NCBI GenBank assembly: GCA_026388185.1
Contig: JAPLKG010000014.1
Location: 124,001 to 188,000, forward strand
DNA length: 64,000 nucleotides
DNA from: Candidatus Eisenbacteria bacterium
GTDB lineage: Bacteria > Eisenbacteria > RBG-16-71-46 > JAFGJU01
Reading direction: 5' to 3'
Of this stretch, positions 1 to 9,062 are shown in pieces. Both the position numbers and the translations under genes were made by a program. How positions within the stretch are numbered: the stretch's first letter is position 1; every line of letters starts with the position of its first letter. The notes beneath the pieces are model-generated. The model saw only the letters and a program-made list of their open reading frames with translations, was not told the DNA's origin and searched no databases.

Positions 1-115
1 GTGCTTCTCTACAGAATGAAGACACACGGAATAGTGCGAAAACCGGACGCGAGCGAATAGCCCCTGCTCGGTGCGCGCCAGAGCCTCGGATACTTCTGCC
101 GCCTTCCGCCTCGCC

Positions 116-2002
116 TCAAGGTTCAGACTCGTATTCCCTGAACTCCTGCCCCGCCAGCCAGTTTGCCAAGTCGGACGCGAAGGTCCAGTTGCCTCTGTTC
201 AGCAAGTGCTGGCTCGAGAGAATATGAAGATCTGCCAGGGCCATCGCGTTTCGGGACAGAATTGCCGCTACTGGCGGCACGGCCGCTCCTTTCTTGTAAT
301 CGTACTTGCCCGGCTTAGCCAGATTTTCGCCCGACCTCACACCCATCCCTCCTTCCAGGCCCCACGCAGAGTCTGAAGCGAGAAGTATGGGCCTGGCGTT
401 CTCGGCTTCGACGATTCCACACTTGAAGGCGTAGCACTTCTCGTTCCCGAGATTCAGGATGGGGAACGTGGGATGTCTGCCGGCGGTTCTGGATGGAATG
501 GGTTCATAAATCACAAAGGGAAGGAACGTGATGCCGAATGCTCTCGCCAGGGCCGCAATGGGAGCCTCCCTGTCGGGGAATTGCCCCTCTCTAAACCACT
601 CGCCCACTTCGTTATGTACACCGATGCTCGATGTAGGATCGCCAATGAGGAGCCATCTCAGTCTCTGGTTCTTGAGCTCCCCCGCATAGAGAAGAGGATC
701 GTTCCTGAGCGGATTTACCACGACAACCGCATAGAGGCTCGAAACGTCGACGACCCCCTCTTCAATTGCCCACACCCAGAATCCCTTGTCCCTGAGCAAG
801 ACGGCAAAGTCTAGAAGGCCATTCACTGGAGCTGCCATGTCCGGGCCGTAGCAACGCGTGTCAAAAAGAAGGTACGCCCCGATGCCGCCACTGGGAGGTT
901 TTAGGAAGACAACTGTCTTCCGGGAGCCGTCGTCACCTACGAACTCAACAAATCCACTCTCTTTGACGCTGATTGCGAAAGTGAGCTCTCCCGAAGCATC
1001 TCTGACTGTGTCCGGTTCGATAGTGCCACCCTGGATATGCGCCGCGAGGTCCGTGGTTCCCTCGACCTTGACCTTCAGAACAATGTAGTCGGCAGTCACA
1101 AGAGTGTACTGCGGCACAATGCGGGACGTCGGTCTCCTTTCCTTGCCGGCAAGCCAGGAGAAGAGGGCCAGAGCAAACTCCTTGTTCTGAGCGCACTCGA
1201 TTCCGAGCTCCTTCTTCCCGCCGTTTGTTAGAAACTGGCTGTCGCCCACGCAGGCAACGCGACCCTTGCCGAACTTCACGGCGGCCCCGACTATGGCCTG
1301 AGCGGGAGTGGAGGTCTTTCCCGTAGAGAGCACGCTGACGGCCGACCCGGTCGTGATCAACTGCACTGATCTGGCCAGGGACACGCTCCCAACGCCGAAG
1401 AAGTCTGATCCGGCAAGGATCCATTGGCCGGCCGTGCCTCTGATGCTATTCGCGGTGTCAACAACGGTTACGTTCCGAAATCTGATTCCGAACATTGAGG
1501 CCAAAGTGTTTTGAAAATTGTCGGTGCCCGGCGCCGCTTCTTCACCAAGGATGAGGAGCCCGCCGCCATTTTTCACGTACTCTACGATGGCGTTGATTTC
1601 CTTCGTCGTATATCTCTGGCCGACAGCGGGTCCCATGACAAGGACGCTTCCGCGAGGTTCAAACGCAAGGGAATATGTGACCGGTATATTCGATTCCGTG
1701 ACGACAAATCCTGCGTCGCGCAATGAGACAGTAAGCTCCGAGTATCCGAAAAAGCCGGCATCGAAAGGCGTCCAGAACTGCTCCCTGCTGTTATCAAACA
1801 CGACGACGTCGCCAGTGGGAAAACCTTGAATCCTCTGCTGGGCCGAGCACGCCGGCAGGAACAGAACTTGCGCGCAACAGATCAGCACCACGGCGACGAC
1901 CCAACCGTGGGTCGAAAGACGAGCGATGCGATTCGCCGGCCCGCGATGCAACGGATGAACGTGTCGTGTGCCTTTCGGAAACTTCGTCGATGTCCTTGAC
2001 AC
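116..2002 (-). CDS. Lipoprotein with two GATase1/DUF4350-like domains
   Basis: Probable envelope lipoprotein of about 628 residues; function unknown. The open frame runs further upstream to 2212, but the first 70 residues look non-coding. A GTG at 2002 follows an AGGAGG sequence 4 bases away, so I chose it, although the spacing is short and the resulting signal region is long (Cys near residue 52). A hydrophobic stretch ends in a good lipobox, LPAC. The mature part has a segment (RYTTKEINAIVEYVKNGGG, then LLILGEE) and a later GRVACVGDSQFLTN segment, which resemble the DUF4350/class-I glutamine-amidotransferase-like fold used by GldG-type and other envelope proteins. A second, weaker copy (YLLFDTRCYGPD onward) seems to occupy the C-terminal half. 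No catalytic Cys-His pair is evident. It is divergent from the AraC-type gene at 2363, which may control it. Fold assignment is by motif resemblance only. Confidence 0.7.
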   Translation of the reverse strand: MSRTSTKFPKGTRHVHPLHRGPANRIARLSTHGWVVAVVLICCAQVLFLPACSAQQRIQGFPTGDVVVFDNSREQFWTPFDAGFFGYSELTVSLRDAGFVVTESNIPVTYSLAFEPRGSVLVMGPAVGQRYTTKEINAIVEYVKNGGGLLILGEEAAPGTDNFQNTLASMFGIRFRNVTVVDTANSIRGTAGQWILAGSDFFGVGSVSLARSVQLITTGSAVSVLSTGKTSTPAQAIVGAAVKFGKGRVACVGDSQFLTNGGKKELGIECAQNKEFALALFSWLAGKERRPTSRIVPQYTLVTADYIVLKVKVEGTTDLAAHIQGGTIEPDTVRDASGELTFAISVKESGFVEFVGDDGSRKTVVFLKPPSGGIGAYLLFDTRCYGPDMAAPVNGLLDFAVLLRDKGFWVWAIEEGVVDVSSLYAVVVVNPLRNDPLLYAGELKNQRLRWLLIGDPTSSIGVHNEVGEWFREGQFPDREAPIAALARAFGITFLPFVIYEPIPSRTAGRHPTFPILNLGNEKCYAFKCGIVEAENARPILLASDSAWGLEGGMGVRSGENLAKPGKYDYKKGAAVPPVAAILSRNAMALADLHILSSQHLLNRGNWTFASDLANWLAGQEFREYESEP

Positions 2003-2257
2003 TTGTCCTCCTCGGTTCCGAGCAAGAACTCCGGCAATCGCCTCCTTCGGAGGCGCGCTACCTAACATGATCAGGCAAACAAGGCCGGGCGCGATTGCGC
2101 CCCCATGCTGCTTGATTTGATAGTAGGCGGATCGGGAAAGAGTGTCAACCCTTGAGCGGCTCGATGGAAACGTTCGACGCTTGAGTGGGGGCCGCGGCTT
2201 TTCCCGTCGCAATCCGCCGTAAAGTCACAGTTGTCAAACATTAATCACAATTTGAAT

Positions 2258-2268
2258 GGCAATTTGCC
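2258..2268. promoter_or_regulatory. Short perfect palindrome, possible operator
   Basis: GGCAA-T-TTGCC is an 11-base inverted repeat lying directly upstream of the predicted -35 box of the AraC-type gene and inside the divergent intergenic region. Its place suits an activator or autoregulatory site. Function is inferred from position only. Confidence 0.25.
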
Positions 2269-2297
2269 TTGTCAAAGATACGGCTTCACGCTCTAAT
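2269..2297 (+). promoter_or_regulatory. Sigma70-like promoter for the AraC-type regulator
   Basis: TTGTCA (2269-2274), a 17-base spacer and TCTAAT (2292-2297) lie 66 bases before the ATG at 2363. The rest of 2003-2362 holds no gene that I can recognise; it is the divergent promoter region. Confidence 0.4.
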
Positions 2298-2362
2298 GGG
2301 TTCAGGCATGAGTCTTGCCCCCACAACCGGTGGCTCAAGACTGACGGAGGTTACAATCCCAC

Positions 2363-3163
2363 ATGATACCGAGTAGGGCGTCGGTTCTTGCCGTGCAAAA
2401 ATCGAGGCGGCGGGCCAGGGTGTTTCTCAGGCGAGTTTGCCTTTTTGGGCTCGAACCCTCAACGGTGAGAGCCCTCGGGCAACTTCTCGGAAAACACTTC
2501 TGTTTTCTCTTGGCAAGGGGTGACGATGAGCTTTTCTCGACGATCCGCTCGACGGATCGCCTTGACGGACTGGTTCTCGGCGCCAGGCCCTCTCACCCTG
2601 ACGCTGCCGAAGTGTGTCGGGCGAAACGCTGGGTAGGAACCGCGGATCCCAAAGAGACTGTCCTCCCCATCTTTGTCTTCGTGTCGTCTGATGACGCATC
2701 TACTCGCGGCGAGATGGAGAGTCTCGGCGCGAAATGGTTCTTTCAAAACCCGGGAGACATTTGGAAGTTGGCGGAGGCCATCCACAAGGAACTCGGTCCG
2801 GTAGACGATGGAACCAATACTGCGACGTTCGGAGCGGGCCCGGAAGCAATCATCATCGGAACCATGACGTACATAGATCAAAATCTAGTGAGCATAAGAA
2901 GCTCGACGGAGATAAGCAACCATCTCGGGGTAACGCGCGAGCATCTATCCAGACAGTTTACGAGATACACGGGGCAAACCCTCTGGGATTTCATCGCAAC
3001 GCGCAGGGTTCACAAGGCAATGGAGCTACTGGGGGGAAGGGAACTGTTGGTCAAACAGATAAGCCGCGAAGTCGGCTTCAACTGTGAATCCAGTTTCTTC
3101 AGAGCCTTCACCAAGAAAACGGGGCTCACCCCGGAAGGCTTCAGAAAAGCGCGGCTAGGCTGA
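2363..3163 (+). CDS. AraC-family regulator with a degenerate receiver domain
   Basis: Cytoplasmic DNA-binding regulator, 266 residues. The last ~100 residues form an AraC/XylS double helix-turn-helix: a first helix pair around SSTEISNHLGVTREHLSRQF and a second around QISREVGFNCESSFFRAFTK, with the usual G-x-TP-x-x-FR ending. The first ~135 residues have receiver-like alternation of strands and helices, but the acidic pocket after the first strand is absent (CLFGLEPS). The acceptor Asp position reads LVLGARPS and the conserved Lys before Pro is Asn (FFQNPG). It therefore looks like a pseudo-receiver that does not take phosphate. GGAGG sits 12 bases before the ATG, which is rather far. It stands alone, convergent with the M20 peptidase gene and divergent from the 116-2002 lipoprotein. 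The ligand or partner signal is unknown. Confidence 0.85.
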   Translation: MIPSRASVLAVQKSRRRARVFLRRVCLFGLEPSTVRALGQLLGKHFCFLLARGDDELFSTIRSTDRLDGLVLGARPSHPDAAEVCRAKRWVGTADPKETVLPIFVFVSSDDASTRGEMESLGAKWFFQNPGDIWKLAEAIHKELGPVDDGTNTATFGAGPEAIIIGTMTYIDQNLVSIRSSTEISNHLGVTREHLSRQFTRYTGQTLWDFIATRRVHKAMELLGGRELLVKQISREVGFNCESSFFRAFTKKTGLTPEGFRKARLG

Positions 3164-3185
3164 GGCGATTCCCGCGCCGGAGGCT

Positions 3186-4496
3186 TTACGTACAGAATCT
3201 CTCCAGCACGCGGAAGAGAATAAGCGCGCCGTTGACCAAACTCTCCGTGGAAATCCTCTCGTCAATCCCGTGTACCGTGTCCCACTCTTCCCATGTCGCA
3301 AACGCAGGATCGAAGCCGTAACAGATTATTCCCTTTTCCCTGAGGAAGCCCGAATCCGTCCCGCCGGGAGAAAGGTAGGGCAAGAACGCCGCCTTCGGAT
3401 CGACATCGTGCAGGCTACTCTCGAGAGTCTTCCACAGCTCTGTATCCATTGTTGACTCGGTTCCGGGTTTATTCTGCAATATCTCGTACTGAACGTCAGG
3501 TGAATCCACGAGGGCTTGCACGGCCTTGAATATCTCTCCCGGGTCAACGCCCGGCATCACCCTGCAGTCCACCGAGAGCTCCGTTTCCATGGGAATGACG
3601 TTGACTTTGGTGCCGCCCTTGACGAGCGTAGGCGTCGCGGTGTTTCTTATCCAGGCATTCAATCTCTTGTCGAAAGTAGATACGCCGGTAGAAAGATTCT
3701 CGCCGCTACCAAATACGTCAACCGCTCGCATTCCCTTGGAGAGGAACCCGAGCTTCTCGAGGCCCGCGATGAGTTTCTCTGTGACTGGTGTCTTCAGAAC
3801 CGGAAAAACGTGCTTCCCGATTCGGGAGATTATTTCGCCGGTAAGCAAGACGGGGTTATTCCGCGTTGGAAGAGAGCCGTGCCCCCCCTCGCCCTTGATG
3901 TTGATTCTGATCCAGCAAATTCCCTTTTCGGCACATTGGCAGAAAAGCACTTTCCGGCCGTTCTGGTTAAGACCCAGACCACCTTCGTTGATGACGTACT
4001 CGGCCTTGATTTCATCAAAGTGGTTCTGTATGAGCCACTTCACTCCGTATGTGCCGCCGGCCTCTTCGTCGGCAGTCGCGGCAAGTATGACGTCCCTCTT
4101 GAGCTTGAGCCCCGCCCTCTTGGCAAGAAGCAAGGCCATGAGTTCCATGGAGGTGAGGTCCTTTATGTCGAGCGCGCCCCTTCCCCAGACATAGTCGTTC
4201 TTCATTTCTGCGGCAAAGGGATCGACTTTCCACTTTTGAGCTTCTACGGGCACGACGTCCAGGTGAGCCAGCAAGAGAAGCGGAGCCTTGTCACCGTTGC
4301 CTTTTATCCTGCCAACCACGCTACCTCTCGTTGGCGTTGATGCGAGAACCTTCGCCGGGATTTTTTCGTTCTCCAGGATGCCCTTGACGAATTCCGCGGC
4401 GCGGATCTCGTTTCCCGGGGGATTCGACGTGTCAATCCGTATGAGCCCCTTGAGGATACTCAGTAACTCAGCCTCAAAGTCTTCTCCAGCAAACAT
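3186..4496 (-). CDS. M20 family metallopeptidase (ArgE/DapE-like)
   Basis: Zinc-dependent amidohydrolase or exopeptidase of the M20 family, 436 residues, cytoplasmic. Metal ligands and catalytic residues fit the family: H78 and D80 in LLLLAHLDVVP, D110 in WGRGALDIKD, the E144-E145 pair in ATADEEAGGTYG, an acidic residue in VINEGG and a C-terminal His in DTVHGIDE. The central dimerisation ('lid') domain lies between. An AGGAGG sequence precedes the ATG by about 5 bases. The family covers N-acetylornithine deacetylase, succinyl-DAP desuccinylase, carboxypeptidase G2 and dipeptidases. The sequence looks most like the general M20 peptidases (PM20D1/carboxypeptidase-S type), and substrate cannot be told. 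It sits last in a minus-strand MFS - macro domain - M20 cluster with a 24-base gap to the macro-domain gene. Confidence 0.85.
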   Translation of the reverse strand: MFAGEDFEAELLSILKGLIRIDTSNPPGNEIRAAEFVKGILENEKIPAKVLASTPTRGSVVGRIKGNGDKAPLLLLAHLDVVPVEAQKWKVDPFAAEMKNDYVWGRGALDIKDLTSMELMALLLAKRAGLKLKRDVILAATADEEAGGTYGVKWLIQNHFDEIKAEYVINEGGLGLNQNGRKVLFCQCAEKGICWIRINIKGEGGHGSLPTRNNPVLLTGEIISRIGKHVFPVLKTPVTEKLIAGLEKLGFLSKGMRAVDVFGSGENLSTGVSTFDKRLNAWIRNTATPTLVKGGTKVNVIPMETELSVDCRVMPGVDPGEIFKAVQALVDSPDVQYEILQNKPGTESTMDTELWKTLESSLHDVDPKAAFLPYLSPGGTDSGFLREKGIICYGFDPAFATWEEWDTVHGIDERISTESLVNGALILFRVLERFCT

Positions 4497-4520
4497 CGCG
4501 ACCTCCTGGTGACGGCCGAC

Positions 4521-5087
4521 TCACGCGCCACCCATCTTTAGCCCACGTTCTTCACACTGCCTCTCGAGCTCAACCTTAAAAACATCAAAGGCTCTGGAAC
4601 CGTAGAGCGCAAACATGACCTTCTTGAGAAAGCTCGTGCCCTCTTCCAGATAGTCTAGCACTACTGTGAGCATTATCCTGGCAGATTCTTCGACCTTCAT
4701 CCCGCCGACCCCGGTTCCTATGGCGGGGAAGGCGATCGTTCTGACCTTCTTGTCCTCGGCGCACAAAAGGGTGTTCCGAGTGACCGTGGTGATTATGCCG
4801 CCACCTGTTCTCCTGTTAGGCCCCATGCCCGCTGCGTGGATGACATACTTTGCCCTCAACTCCCCCGCTCCTGTCGCAACTGCCTGCCCCAACCCGATGG
4901 GGGCGACCGCGTCGCACTCTTCCTGAATACTCGGGCCTCCCTTTGTTCGGATGGCGCCCGCGACACCTGTTCCAAGGACCAGGTCGGTGTTGGCCGCATT
5001 CACGATTGCGTCCACCTCGAGCTCGGTTATGTCGCCCTCAAGAAGCTCTACCGTGCTATCCCCTGCTCTTACCTGTACAATTTCCAT
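4521..5087 (-). CDS. Macro-domain protein (ADP-ribose/O-acetyl-ADP-ribose hydrolase-like)
   Basis: Small cytoplasmic macro-domain protein of 188 residues that should bind ADP-ribose and may remove it from proteins or hydrolyse O-acetyl-ADP-ribose. The longest frame starts at 5306, but the domain begins at the ATG at 5087, preceded by GGGGTGAG. Seen in order: GDIT near residue 18, the ribose-binding NAANTDL near 30-36, the GVAGAI loop near 41-46, and the phosphate-binding AIGTGVGG loop. The layout GLGQAVATGAGELRAKYVIH is typical of the MacroD/TTHA0132-like subgroup. It lies between an MFS transporter gene and the M20 peptidase, all on the minus strand. The real substrate is not known. Confidence 0.88.
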   Translation of the reverse strand: MEIVQVRAGDSTVELLEGDITELEVDAIVNAANTDLVLGTGVAGAIRTKGGPSIQEECDAVAPIGLGQAVATGAGELRAKYVIHAAGMGPNRRTGGGIITTVTRNTLLCAEDKKVRTIAFPAIGTGVGGMKVEESARIMLTVVLDYLEEGTSFLKKVMFALYGSRAFDVFKVELERQCEERGLKMGGA

Positions 5088-5209
5088 CAATCTCACCCCG
5101 AAGGCGGGCTCGACTCGCCCGCGCAAACGAAACGCTCTAGCATCGTCGCTCGGACCGCCATGTCCGCTGTCAAAGCCGCGCGAGAACTGCGCCGTCCCGG
5201 CCTTGCTCG

Positions 5210-6466
5210 TCAAGCGGTTTCGGCCACACTGCCGAAACCTCGCCTCCCTATGTTGATCGGTAGCACTTTGAACAATCTCACTGACGCGAAAGCCGCAGCC
5301 AGACAAGCAATCTCAATTCCGAACGTGCATCGCGGAAGGACTGCAAGACCAACGTAGTCTGCAATCGCACCACCCACCAGTGTACCAGCCGCGAGCGCAA
5401 ACGCAAGAACGCCCGCTAAGACGCCCAAGCCCCCGGCCCTGGTACTTTTCCCACTCAGTTCCGAAGTAAGCGTTATGGCGCTCACGTTGAACAGGGGGTA
5501 GATCGGAACGCAGAAGCAGATGGTTATGAAAATGGGATCCTTTGTCAGCGATACGAGGCCGTAGACGATGGCATAGGATGCGACTGCCAGAGTCAAGACC
5601 CTGATGGGACCCACCCTATCGACAAACCTCCCGGACGGCCCGAACGTGAACATTCCCAAGAGAGTGGACAACGCCATCGCCCATCCGAGGAGCGTCGTCG
5701 ACGCCTTGGCATATTCCGTCAGGAAAACAGAGAAGTTGCCGAAGAAGACCCAGACCCCTCCGGAGCAGAGCCCCGCAAGAATGCAGGTGGCGACAAGAGC
5801 CCTGGAGCCGTAGAGCGCCCTGAGGTCGGCGGTCATACCGTGAAGCCATGAGCCGGTCTCTTGATGGGGCACCTGGTTCACAGCCAGGGGCTTGAGCAGA
5901 ACCGCCACCAGAATCAACACAAATGCGCCAAACAGTGCCCCGCCCACGAGTATGCTTTTGACGGGCACACCGGTCATCGGCTCGAACAGATAGCCGCCGG
6001 CGATGCCGCCGATGAGCCAACCCAGGCTCTGGAAGGCCATGAGGTCACCGATCGCGCGACCCTTTTCACCTTCGCGCAGGAGCGTCACGTAACACTGAGA
6101 GATTGGCCGAAGAGCCGCGAAAAACAACGAGGATATGGTTGCAGCGAGCACCACGGAGGTGGTCGTGTGTGAGGCGCTCAGCGCATAGAGGCAGCCTCCG
6201 TAGCCGGCAAGCCCGACGAGAAGATAGGGCTTGAGCTTTCTGGTGTAATCTGCAAGCGCCCCCCAGAAGTTGCTCGCGACAAACATGGCACCCGATGGTA
6301 TGGCCACTATTGACGCTATGGCGAGAAGGCTCGTGTGGGCGAAGGTTCTTCTCACGTACAGAGGGATGAAGAACATCGTGACCGTGAGACACATCCCCTC
6401 GGCAACGCTGGAAAGATAGAGCGGAACGAGAAAGCGCCAGCGAAGAGTTTTCTTATCTATTTGCAC
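5210..6466 (-). CDS. Major facilitator superfamily transporter
   Basis: Inner-membrane secondary transporter of about 418 residues with a 12-helix pattern. The loop between helices 2 and 3 reads FWGALADYTRKLKPYL, a variant of the MFS signature. The matching loop in the second half reads FGPSGRFVDRVGPIRVL. A Gly-rich helix (GWLIGGIAGGYLF) corresponds to helix 5, where drug exporters carry their motif C. The frame is open to 6568, but the first 34 residues are Arg/Pro/Ser-rich and unlike an MFS start. I used the GTG at 6466 (VQIDKKTLRWRFLVPLYLSS); its SD is weak, so the start is uncertain. Substrate is unknown; a DHA1-type or sugar-type exporter is possible. It is the first gene of the MFS - macro domain - M20 series, 122 bases before the macro-domain gene. 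Confidence 0.85.
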   Translation of the reverse strand: MQIDKKTLRWRFLVPLYLSSVAEGMCLTVTMFFIPLYVRRTFAHTSLLAIASIVAIPSGAMFVASNFWGALADYTRKLKPYLLVGLAGYGGCLYALSASHTTTSVVLAATISSLFFAALRPISQCYVTLLREGEKGRAIGDLMAFQSLGWLIGGIAGGYLFEPMTGVPVKSILVGGALFGAFVLILVAVLLKPLAVNQVPHQETGSWLHGMTADLRALYGSRALVATCILAGLCSGGVWVFFGNFSVFLTEYAKASTTLLGWAMALSTLLGMFTFGPSGRFVDRVGPIRVLTLAVASYAIVYGLVSLTKDPIFITICFCVPIYPLFNVSAITLTSELSGKSTRAGGLGVLAGVLAFALAAGTLVGGAIADYVGLAVLPRCTFGIEIACLAAAFASVRLFKVLPINIGRRGFGSVAETA

Positions 6467-6590
6467 GGCGTTGCTTCTACCCGAGCTGATTATGGACCTG
6501 AGCACAAACGGGAAGCGGGGAACCGGAGAAACCGGATCGAATCGGGACCCGCGGATCGGAACCCGCAACTCCGAAACTCACAAGAGGCTC

Positions 6591-6619
6591 ATTCTATTGC
6601 TGATTTGGGCGATTGTCAA
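6591..6619 (-). promoter_or_regulatory. Sigma70-like promoter for the MFS gene
   Basis: On the minus strand TTGACA (6619-6614), a 17-base spacer and TAGAAT (6596-6591) precede the MFS gene. The match is good, with a perfect -35 box. The expected start of transcription is near 6584. The rest of 6467-6775 shows no gene. Confidence 0.5.
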
Positions 6620-6775
6620 TGAGGGTGGGCGAGGGACGGCATGTTGTACCTCGCCAGCCCCGCGAGGGCCTACGTACTCCCCCCCACTCGCGCCCATGTT
6701 CCTTTACTTTGCCGCATCTTCAGTATAGGCTGTCACTCTTAGACCGCGAGGGGCCGAGACAAGAGGGAGATGAGA

Positions 6776-7762
6776 ATGGCCGGCAACGCTCTATCAATCA
6801 CGATCAGAAGAGCCCGCGCTTCCGACAAAAAAGTCGTGCTGGGTTTCTGCCGCCGCACCTGGGGAGACTGGGGAGATTACATCGACAAGGTGTGGGATGA
6901 GTGGGTGAAGGATAAGAGGGGATTCTTCGCAATCGCCGCTATTGGGAAAAGGCCGGTCGGCACGGCGAAGCTCACGGTTCTCAACAAGCGAGAGATGTGG
7001 TTTGAGGGCCTGAGGGTTGATCCCTCGTTCAGGGGAGCGGGCATCTCGCATCTTCTCACGGGGTTTCTGGCGAAGGAGGCTTTGAGGAGGGGGGCGGAGA
7101 CAGTGCGCTACGCAACCGGGGCCGGAAATCGAGCCTCGCTGCACATCGGGAAGAGCTGGGGACTGAGGCTCGTGGGGAAGTATTCCATCCTGACGGCCTC
7201 CTCCGACGGGAGACGGTGCAGTGTGTTTGAGCGAACGTCGGACCCCGTGACGGCGCTTGCAGCGGTCGCGAACGCGGGTGTGCATTGCGCGGCCGGACTT
7301 GCGTCGGAGGGATGGACGTTCTTCGAGGTGAACAGAGATTTTCTCGCCGCGTCCTTCAAGAAGCGAGAAGTCTTCCTTGGCCTGCTGCCGCCCCAGGGGG
7401 CGGACTTGCCGCAGAGGCGGTCTATCGCCAGGCGGCCTCCGGATTCCGGCGTCGCTTCCCCGCTCGGTATTCTCATCGCTTCGCCGCAGCGAAAGAAGGG
7501 CAGACTCCTGGTGAAGCTGGTGGCAGAATTGAGAGAGAATGCGCTCGGCTTGCTACTCTCCGGCACAAGAAAACTCGCCCACGAATTGGCCCTGCCCCGA
7601 GTCAGGCTGATCGTCCCCGCCAAACGCGCGATTCTGGCTTGCGCAAAAGGAGCGGGCTTCAGAGAGGAGGACGAGGGGTTCTATCACGTGGTGATGGAAG
7701 CCCATCTCGGGGACAAGAGAACCAGGGCGCGCGTGGAACGACTGGTTAATAGATATGTGTGA
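6776..7762 (+). CDS. GNAT-family N-acetyltransferase
   Basis: Predicted acyl-CoA-dependent acetyltransferase, 328 residues. The coenzyme-A binding motif A is clear: EGLRVDPSFRGAGISHLLTG, followed by a helix rich in Ala and Arg and a motif-B-like NRASLHIGKSWGLRLVG. The second half (after about residue 170) is poorly conserved but ends in another GNAT-like strand-helix-strand segment (RVRLIVPAKRAILACAKGAG). The protein may therefore be a tandem GNAT with a decayed second domain. ATGs occur at 6770 and 6776; the SD AGGGAG abuts the first, so the second is preferred. Target molecule unknown. It is divergent from the MFS gene. Confidence 0.75.
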   Translation: MAGNALSITIRRARASDKKVVLGFCRRTWGDWGDYIDKVWDEWVKDKRGFFAIAAIGKRPVGTAKLTVLNKREMWFEGLRVDPSFRGAGISHLLTGFLAKEALRRGAETVRYATGAGNRASLHIGKSWGLRLVGKYSILTASSDGRRCSVFERTSDPVTALAAVANAGVHCAAGLASEGWTFFEVNRDFLAASFKKREVFLGLLPPQGADLPQRRSIARRPPDSGVASPLGILIASPQRKKGRLLVKLVAELRENALGLLLSGTRKLAHELALPRVRLIVPAKRAILACAKGAGFREEDEGFYHVVMEAHLGDKRTRARVERLVNRYV

Positions 7763-7842
7763 GGTCGCCTCAGTATGGCGGCCCCGAAGCGTGCATGAGA
7801 CCTGCATGAAGAAGAGACGAAAGGGCTGAGGGCAAAGGGAGA

Positions 7843-8970
7843 ATGAATACCTCGGGGAAACCCAGAAAGCTCCGCCTTTGCTACGTCGCGGATTTGCGAA
7901 GCTTGCATACACAGAGATGGGTGACCTATTTTGCGAAGCGCGGCCACTCGGTTACGGTTCTGAGCCCCACCAAGATGGAGCTACCCGGTGTTAGGGTCCA
8001 TCGTATTCTCTGGAAGTCTGGCCTGCCCAAGCTCCTGCTGCTCGTGAATATTCTGCCGATTATCATTGTTCTTCGGACTGCCAGACCCGACGTGCTACAC
8101 GCGCACTACGTTCGTGTCTATGGCTGGCTTGCCGCCCTCAGTTTCTTCAAGCCCCTCATCATAACGGTCTGGGGCGGCGACGTATTGGAAGACCAGGGGG
8201 CGTTCTCCGATTTCTTGGGAAGGAAGCTGACACCGTTTGCGCTCAGAAGGGCGAGCATCGTAACTGCGCAGTCGCGCTTCCTCGAGCAACGAGTCATTGA
8301 CTTGGGCAAGCCGGAAGGTAACGTGCACATGGTGGGCCACGGCGTGGACCGAAAACAGTTCAGATCGGGCCTCAACTCTGATTCTTTGAGAAACGAATTG
8401 GGGCTGGGAGAGGTTCCGGTTGTCCTCTGTACGCGCCTCATAACCAGGCTTTACAACACGGAAACGATTATCAGGGCCATCCCGCTTGTTATAAATGAAA
8501 TCCCTGCAGCAAAGTTCATCTTCTCAGAGCTTGCGGGCGAGGAGCCTTACATCCAGGAGATGAAAGCCCTCGCGAAGGAACTTGGCGTCGAGGGCTCCGT
8601 CGTATTTCTCAGGGAGATCCCTCCCGGTCGCATGCCACTCTTTCTGAATCTCGCTCGGGTGCTTGTCTCGATTCCGGACTCCGACTCTGGAATGCCCCAG
8701 ACCGTTCTCGAGGCAATGTCGTGCGGAACTGTGCCAATAGTATCAAGTCTCCCACAGTATAGCGAGCTCATCAAGAGCGAGACCAACGCCCTCGTAGTGC
8801 CGCCGAAAGATGTTCGTGCCCTGGCAGTTGCTATTCTTAGACTTCTCAAGGATCATGCGCTCAGAGAAAAGCTCTCCAGGGCCTGCTTAGATACAGTAAT
8901 GGAAGGCATGGATTACGAAGCTGAGATGGCCAAGATGGAAGGGCTCTACCATGAGCTAAGCAGGACTTGA
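7843..8970 (+). CDS. GT4-family glycosyltransferase
   Basis: Retaining glycosyltransferase of the GT-B fold, 375 residues, likely acting on an envelope polysaccharide or glycolipid on the cytoplasmic face of the membrane. The N-terminal Rossmann-like half contains ADLRSLHTQRWV and the acceptor-side DVLHAHYVRVYGW. The C-terminal donor-binding half has the Glu-rich signature DSDSGMPQTVLEAMSCGTVP, with the family E-x7-E spacing only partly kept. It begins with ATG after AAAGGGAGA. Neighbours are a GNAT gene upstream and a nitrilase-like amidase downstream; a polysaccharide-modifying pair lies further on (14-16.6 kb). Sugar donor and acceptor cannot be told. Confidence 0.85.
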   Translation: MNTSGKPRKLRLCYVADLRSLHTQRWVTYFAKRGHSVTVLSPTKMELPGVRVHRILWKSGLPKLLLLVNILPIIIVLRTARPDVLHAHYVRVYGWLAALSFFKPLIITVWGGDVLEDQGAFSDFLGRKLTPFALRRASIVTAQSRFLEQRVIDLGKPEGNVHMVGHGVDRKQFRSGLNSDSLRNELGLGEVPVVLCTRLITRLYNTETIIRAIPLVINEIPAAKFIFSELAGEEPYIQEMKALAKELGVEGSVVFLREIPPGRMPLFLNLARVLVSIPDSDSGMPQTVLEAMSCGTVPIVSSLPQYSELIKSETNALVVPPKDVRALAVAILRLLKDHALREKLSRACLDTVMEGMDYEAEMAKMEGLYHELSRT

Positions 8971-9062
8971 AATTCCGTTCGTTGTCCAGGATGGAGATCA
9001 GAATGGGAGGGTGGCAGAAATTGTCCGACTTTAGGAACTTCAGTAACTGAGGGGAGGTCATG

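Noticed and set aside
2440-2465. tRNA T-arm-like GGGTTCGAGCCC on the minus strand
   Set aside because: Only three stem pairs outside the loop, no acceptor or anticodon stem, and it lies inside the AraC-type coding frame.
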